In this document: piece by piece, positions 6,868-9,743 of the stretch
Layout of the letters: each line of letters opens with the position of its first letter
Numbering within the stretch: position 1 is the first letter of the stretch
Assembly: GCA_016178435.1 (NCBI GenBank)
Contig: JACOTK010000147.1
Coordinates: forward strand, 1-9,743
DNA from: Actinomycetota bacterium
Lineage (GTDB): Bacteria; Actinomycetota; Acidimicrobiia; Acidimicrobiales; CADCSY01
DNA length: 9,743 nt
Direction: 5' to 3'
Notes under the pieces: model-generated
What the model saw: only the letters and a program-made list of their open reading frames with translations
What the model was told of the DNA's origin: nothing
The model's database searches: none
Program-made: the position numbers and the translations under genes

Positions 6868-7509
6868 CTACTCTGCTGCGGCCTCGCCGGCGTCACCGCC
6901 GGCCTCGGCGCCTTCACCATATTCGTCGCCCTCGGATCCGCTTCCCTCCAGCCGCCTGTTGATGTGTCCGACCGCAACGATCTCGTCCTCGGCCGTGGTG
7001 ACCGTCACGCCGCCGGGGAGATCCAACTCGGCAACACGGAGGATCTGAGCCGGCGCCATCTCGGAGATGTCGCAGATGATCTCGCCGGGAATGTCGTCAG
7101 GCCTTCCCGTGAGCACCAGCTTGAAGAGCTGTTGTTCGACCTTGCCACCCGCAAGACGGACCTGATGGGCCTCGCCCACGAGTGTGATCGCCACATCGGC
7201 ACTCACTCTCGTATCGTGGCTCACCCGTAGAAAGTCGACATGGATCACCTCGTTGCGCACCGGGTTGCGCTGCATGTCCTTGACCATGACGAGATGCCGG
7301 CTGCCGCCCACCTCGAGGTTGATCAGCGCATGAGAGCCGTGACCACCCGAGAGCGCCAGGCGGAGATCACGGCGGGTCACGCTCACCGACAACGGCGCCT
7401 CACCCCCCCCGTAGACCACAGCGGGAATCTTGTTCTCGGAGCGGAGGCGACCAGAAGGACGCGTGCCGGTGACACGATTGGCTTCGGCGACAAGGGTCAT
7501 TTCAGGCAT
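6868..7509 (-). CDS. rplY: 50S ribosomal protein L25, long (CTC/TL5) form
   Basis: A protein of 213 residues that binds 5S rRNA in the large ribosomal subunit. In Bacillus this form is the general stress protein Ctc. Residues 4-93 are the L25 5S-rRNA-binding domain: RPSGRLRSENKIPAVVYGGG (17-36), then MVKDMQRNPVRNEVIHVDF at 75-93. Residues 100-185 form the second beta domain found only in the long CTC/TL5 form, with GGKVEQQL (121-128) and DLPGGVTV (163-170). The last 25 or so residues are a Gly/Glu/Ala-rich acidic tail without visible fold. The start is ATG 7509, chosen over a further upstream in-frame ATG at 7554 because AGGAG sits 8 nt upstream and the N-terminus fits the family. A second in-frame ATG at 7500 is a lesser alternative. 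pth begins 2 nt after the stop. Confidence 0.96.
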   Translation of the reverse strand: MPEMTLVAEANRVTGTRPSGRLRSENKIPAVVYGGGEAPLSVSVTRRDLRLALSGGHGSHALINLEVGGSRHLVMVKDMQRNPVRNEVIHVDFLRVSHDTRVSADVAITLVGEAHQVRLAGGKVEQQLFKLVLTGRPDDIPGEIICDISEMAPAQILRVAELDLPGGVTVTTAEDEIVAVGHINRRLEGSGSEGDEYGEGAEAGGDAGEAAAE

Positions 7510-7517
7510 GGGACGCG

Positions 7518-7522
7518 CTCCT
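7518..7522 (-). promoter_or_regulatory. Ribosome-binding site of rplY
   Basis: The minus strand reads AGGAG, 8 nt before the ATG at 7509. It decides the start against the upstream in-frame ATG at 7554, which would add 15 residues that do not look like L25. Confidence 0.75.
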
Positions 7523-7533
7523 GCGAACGAACA

Positions 7534-7565
7534 GATCTCGGGACAACGCTCCACTCTACGAGATC
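7534..7565 (-). repeat. Inverted repeat (7-bp arms) in the rplY leader
   Basis: GATCTCG at 7534-7540 and CGAGATC at 7559-7565 are perfect inverted copies separated by 18 nt. The upstream arm abuts the candidate -10 hexamer (7553-7558). The element could be an operator, an RNA hairpin in the 5' leader of rplY, or chance. No T-tract follows, so an intrinsic terminator is unlikely. Confidence 0.35.
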
Positions 7566-7581
7566 GGCGGCAAAGTCGAAA
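7553..7581 (-). promoter_or_regulatory. Candidate promoter in front of rplY
   Basis: In the 103-nt prs-rplY gap the minus strand has TTTCGA (7576-7581), a 17-nt spacer and TAGAGT (7553-7558), about 43 nt before the ATG. The -10 fits TANNNT; the -35 matches TTGACA only partly. This is the largest gap in the cluster, which makes an internal promoter plausible. In Bacillus, ctc has its own SigB-dependent promoter, but I see no clear SigB-type consensus here. Confidence 0.3.
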
Positions 7582-7612
7582 CTCTCATTGTCCAGACCGG
7601 ACCCGAGCGACC

Positions 7613-8602
7613 TCAGGCCTGGTTGTCACCGCCGAAGATCTCCGACACCGAGGTGTCCTCGAACACCGCGTCGATGGCATCGGCGATGAGCCCGGCGATG
7701 GACAGCACCTCGATCTTGTCGATCTGCTTCTCCACCGGCAACGGCAGGGTGTTGGTGATGATGACCCGATCGATGACCGAGTTCTTCAGGCGGTCGATGG
7801 CCGGATCGGAGAACACCCCGTGGGTCGCCGCCGCCCAGACGCTGGAGGCTCCGTGGTCCTTGAGCTGCTCCGCCGCAGCGACGATGGTGCCGGCCGTGTC
7901 GATCATGTCGTCCACCAGGACGCAGATCCGCCCCTCGACATCACCGACCACGTCTCGGGCCTCCACCACGTTCGCCATGCCCTTGGGCCGGCGCTTGTGG
8001 ACGATGGCCAGGTCGGCATGCAGGTGCTGGGCCATGCGCTCGGCAACCTTTACGCGGCCTGCGTCGGGTGCGACGATGACCAACTCGCCCTGCAGGTTCT
8101 CCCGCAGGTACTCGACGAGTACCGGCATGGCCGTGAGGTGGTCGACCGGGCCGTCGAAGAAGCCCTGGATCTGGCCCGAATGGAGATCGACGCTGACCAC
8201 TCGATGAGCCCCCGCCGTGTACAGGAGGTCGGCCACCAGCTTGGCAGTGATGGGTTCACGCCCCTCCGCCTTGCGGTCCTGTCGGGAATAGCCGTAGTAC
8301 GGGCAGACCGCGGTGATGCGCTTGGCCGAGGCGCGCTTGGCGGCGTCGATCATGATCAGCTGTTCCATGAGCGAATCGTTGACGGAACGTCCGTCGGACG
8401 ATGAGTGCGGCTGCAGAATGAAGACGTCGGCGCCGCGGACCGACTCGCCGAAGCGACAGCGCATCTCGGAGTTGGCGAAGTCGACGAGATTGGTCTCGCC
8501 CAACTCGACCCCCAGATGGGCGGCAATCTCCTCGGCCAGCGCGGGATGGGTGCGACCACCGAGCAGTTGAAGCTTCTTCTTGGTGATCAGCTCCATGGCC
8601 AT
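7613..8602 (-). CDS. prs: Ribose-phosphate pyrophosphokinase (PRPP synthetase)
   Basis: Prs (329 residues) transfers pyrophosphate from ATP to ribose 5-phosphate. The product, PRPP, feeds purine, pyrimidine, histidine, tryptophan and NAD synthesis and, in actinobacteria, decaprenyl-phosphoryl-arabinose. Class I features are complete: FANSEM (42-47, the DGE-like substrate region), MEQLIMIDAAKRASAKRITA (79-98), PYYGYSRQDRK (101-111), DLHSGQIQGFFD (139-150) with catalytic-region His141, the flexible-loop KRRPKG (203-208) and the PRPP-binding motif VLVDDMIDTAGTI (228-240). The loop at 65-75 (PHSSSDGRSVN) is about four residues longer than in Bacillus Prs. The start is ATG 8602. A second in-frame ATG at 8596 is possible, and GGAG lies 12 nt before the first, which is rather far. 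It follows glmU by 42 nt, the same order as in Bacillus. Confidence 0.98.
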   Translation of the reverse strand: MAMELITKKKLQLLGGRTHPALAEEIAAHLGVELGETNLVDFANSEMRCRFGESVRGADVFILQPHSSSDGRSVNDSLMEQLIMIDAAKRASAKRITAVCPYYGYSRQDRKAEGREPITAKLVADLLYTAGAHRVVSVDLHSGQIQGFFDGPVDHLTAMPVLVEYLRENLQGELVIVAPDAGRVKVAERMAQHLHADLAIVHKRRPKGMANVVEARDVVGDVEGRICVLVDDMIDTAGTIVAAAEQLKDHGASSVWAAATHGVFSDPAIDRLKNSVIDRVIITNTLPLPVEKQIDKIEVLSIAGLIADAIDAVFEDTSVSEIFGGDNQA

Positions 8603-8644
8603 GCCGGCTTCACGCTCCGTTCTCGATCCCCGCAGGGGGTGCTG

Positions 8645-9739
8645 TCATGTGGTCGAACGCCCAGTGTAGAACGGACCGGTCACCTCGCCGTCGGACACGG
8701 TGGCGCCCGGACCCAGGTGGGCGAAGGGGCCGACGTGGGCCCCTGCCCCGATCTCGGCACTTTCGGCGGCCGTCTGGGTCACCACCGCCTCCCTGCCGAC
8801 CACGCAATCGACCAGACGGGTGTTCGGGCCGATCTCGGCGCCCGATCCCACACGGGTGGCGCCCTGGAGGATCGTGCCGGGAAACAACGTCACGTCGGGC
8901 GCCAGCTCCACCGTCGCATCGACGTACGTCTGAGCGGGATCGACCATCGTGACGCCCAGGCCCAGCCAGCGTTGATTGGTGCGGCGCCGCAACTCTGCCT
9001 CGGCCACGGCCAACTGCGCACGGTCGTTCACGCCGACGGTCTCGATCGCATCGTCGACCTCATGGGATGCGATCGGGTAGCCGGCCGTCCGCAGGACCTC
9101 GATCACGTCGGTCAGGTAGTACTCCCCCTGCGCGTTCTCGGGCTTGAGGCGTCGAAGCGCCGGCGCCACGAGACTGCGGCGAAAGCAGTAGACCGAGGTT
9201 GCCACCTCGTCGAGCAGTGCTTCCTCGGCGGTCGCATCGGCCTGCTCGACGATACGGACGATGCGACCTTCCCTGCCACGAACCACACGTCCGTACCCCG
9301 TCGGATCGGCGAGGCGTGCGGTCAACAACGTTGCCGCTGCTTCGCCCTTGCGGTGCACGGCCACCAGATGGGCAAGCGTCTCGCCCCGCAGCAAGGGCGT
9401 GTCACCTGGCAGGACCAGCAGGTCGCCGTCGACGTCGTCGTCGGGAAATGCCGTGAGCCCGACCATGAGCGCATCACCGGTGCCACGTTGGTCGGCCTGA
9501 TCCACAAAATCGATGGGCAGGTCGCTCGGTGCGTTCTCGACGAGCTTCTTGGTCACCCGCTCCGCACCGTGGCCCACGACGACCACCGCCCGCTCGACCC
9601 CCGTCGCTGCGGCAGCGTCGAGAACGTGCAACAGCATCGCCCGCCCGCACAGGAGGTGCAGCGGCTTGGGGCGCTCCGATCGCATGCGGGTTCCCACGCC
9701 GGCGGCCAGGATCACCGAGGTCAAGGTTCGTTCGGCCAT
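8645..9739 (-). CDS. glmU: UDP-N-acetylglucosamine pyrophosphorylase, GlmU with shortened acetyltransferase domain
   Basis: The N-terminal half (residues 1-245) is a complete GlmU uridylyltransferase, which makes UDP-GlcNAc from UTP and GlcNAc-1-phosphate for peptidoglycan. It has LAAGVGTRM (11-19), RPKPLHLL (23-30) with Lys25, QRGTGDA (84-90), PGDTPLL (111-117) with Asp113, GYGRVVR (148-154), EYYLTDV (206-212) and GVND (236-239) with Asn238. Hexapeptide left-handed beta-helix repeats follow (about 265-352). The protein then stops at residue 364, whereas full GlmU is about 450-490 residues. The missing part would carry the acetyl-CoA and GlcN-1-P site, including the catalytic His and the Lys/Tyr/Asn contacts. 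The residue aligned with the substrate-binding Arg of LRPG is Gly343. prs begins 42 nt later, so no lost C-terminus is hidden downstream. The ATG at 9739 is the natural start; only 4 nt upstream are visible. It is probably a single-function uridylyltransferase. Confidence 0.93.
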   Translation of the reverse strand: MAERTLTSVILAAGVGTRMRSERPKPLHLLCGRAMLLHVLDAAAATGVERAVVVVGHGAERVTKKLVENAPSDLPIDFVDQADQRGTGDALMVGLTAFPDDDVDGDLLVLPGDTPLLRGETLAHLVAVHRKGEAAATLLTARLADPTGYGRVVRGREGRIVRIVEQADATAEEALLDEVATSVYCFRRSLVAPALRRLKPENAQGEYYLTDVIEVLRTAGYPIASHEVDDAIETVGVNDRAQLAVAEAELRRRTNQRWLGLGVTMVDPAQTYVDATVELAPDVTLFPGTILQGATRVGSGAEIGPNTRLVDCVVGREAVVTQTAAESAEIGAGAHVGPFAHLGPGATVSDGEVTGPFYTGRSTT

Positions 9740-9743
9740 CAGA

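Noticed and set aside
7507..7554. Upstream ATG at 7554 as the start of rplY.
   Set aside because: It adds residues such as MERCPEICSFAGARP that do not match L25, while ATG 7509 has AGGAG at 8 nt and a family-like N-terminus.
8603..8644. Frameshift explanation for the short GlmU, and a CCCC-TGC-GGGG hairpin in the glmU-prs gap.
   Set aside because: No other frame continues the beta-helix pattern, and prs begins 42 nt later, so the missing 90 or more residues cannot be recovered. The hairpin has a 4-bp stem and 3-nt loop without a T-tract, too weak for a terminator.
1..9743. Mobile elements, CRISPR arrays, toxin-antitoxin or defence genes, tRNA or rRNA genes.
   Set aside because: No transposase, spaced direct repeats, toxin-like small gene, cloverleaf or rRNA signature was seen on either strand. 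MazG here is the pyrophosphohydrolase and is not accompanied by a MazEF pair.

Overview
The window is a compact, GC-rich stretch of bacterial chromosome. Everything I can support as coding lies on the minus strand, so transcription runs from right to left. Gene content, high G/C at third codon positions, frequent GTG starts and gene order point to an actinobacterium (Actinomycetota). An Acidimicrobiia-like lineage is my best guess, at moderate to low confidence. I see no mobile element, CRISPR array, tRNA or rRNA, and nothing suggesting horizontal transfer.

Layout in transcription order: glmU (9739-8645, UDP-GlcNAc pyrophosphorylase with a shortened acetyltransferase half), prs (8602-7613, PRPP synthetase), rplY/ctc (7509-6868, ribosomal protein L25), pth (6865-6254, peptidyl-tRNA hydrolase), mfd (6231-2782, transcription-repair coupling factor), a lipoprotein parvulin-type peptidyl-prolyl isomerase (2777-1641), a tetrapyrrole-methylase/MazG fusion protein (about 1681-233), and the first 54 codons of eno (162 to beyond position 1, enolase). 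Gaps are very short: 42 nt glmU-prs, 2 nt rplY-pth, 22 nt pth-mfd, 4 nt mfd-isomerase, and a probable overlap isomerase-mazG. The only gaps with room for control elements are prs-rplY (103 nt) and mazG-eno (70 nt), and both hold a weak promoter candidate. There is no gene-free stretch longer than 300 bases.

The order is a recognisable ancient cluster. Bacillus has glmU-prs-ctc-pth-(fin)-mfd-spoVT-yabM-yabN, with YabN being the same methylase-MazG fusion. Mycobacterium keeps the pieces as pth-rplY-lpqT-prs-glmU and, divergently, mfd-mazG-lpqU-eno. The window looks like a bridge between the two: Bacillus-like collinear order with actinobacterial eno at the end. The genes share housekeeping themes rather than one pathway: envelope precursor and nucleotide supply (glmU, prs), translation maintenance (rplY, pth), genome and nucleotide-pool integrity (mfd, mazG), exported-protein folding (isomerase) and glycolysis (eno).

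I did not find a novel multi-gene system. The observations most worth a second look are the GlmU that ends before its acetyltransferase active site, the YabN-type MazG with an eroded second MazG domain, and a 7-bp inverted repeat beside the candidate -10 element in front of rplY.
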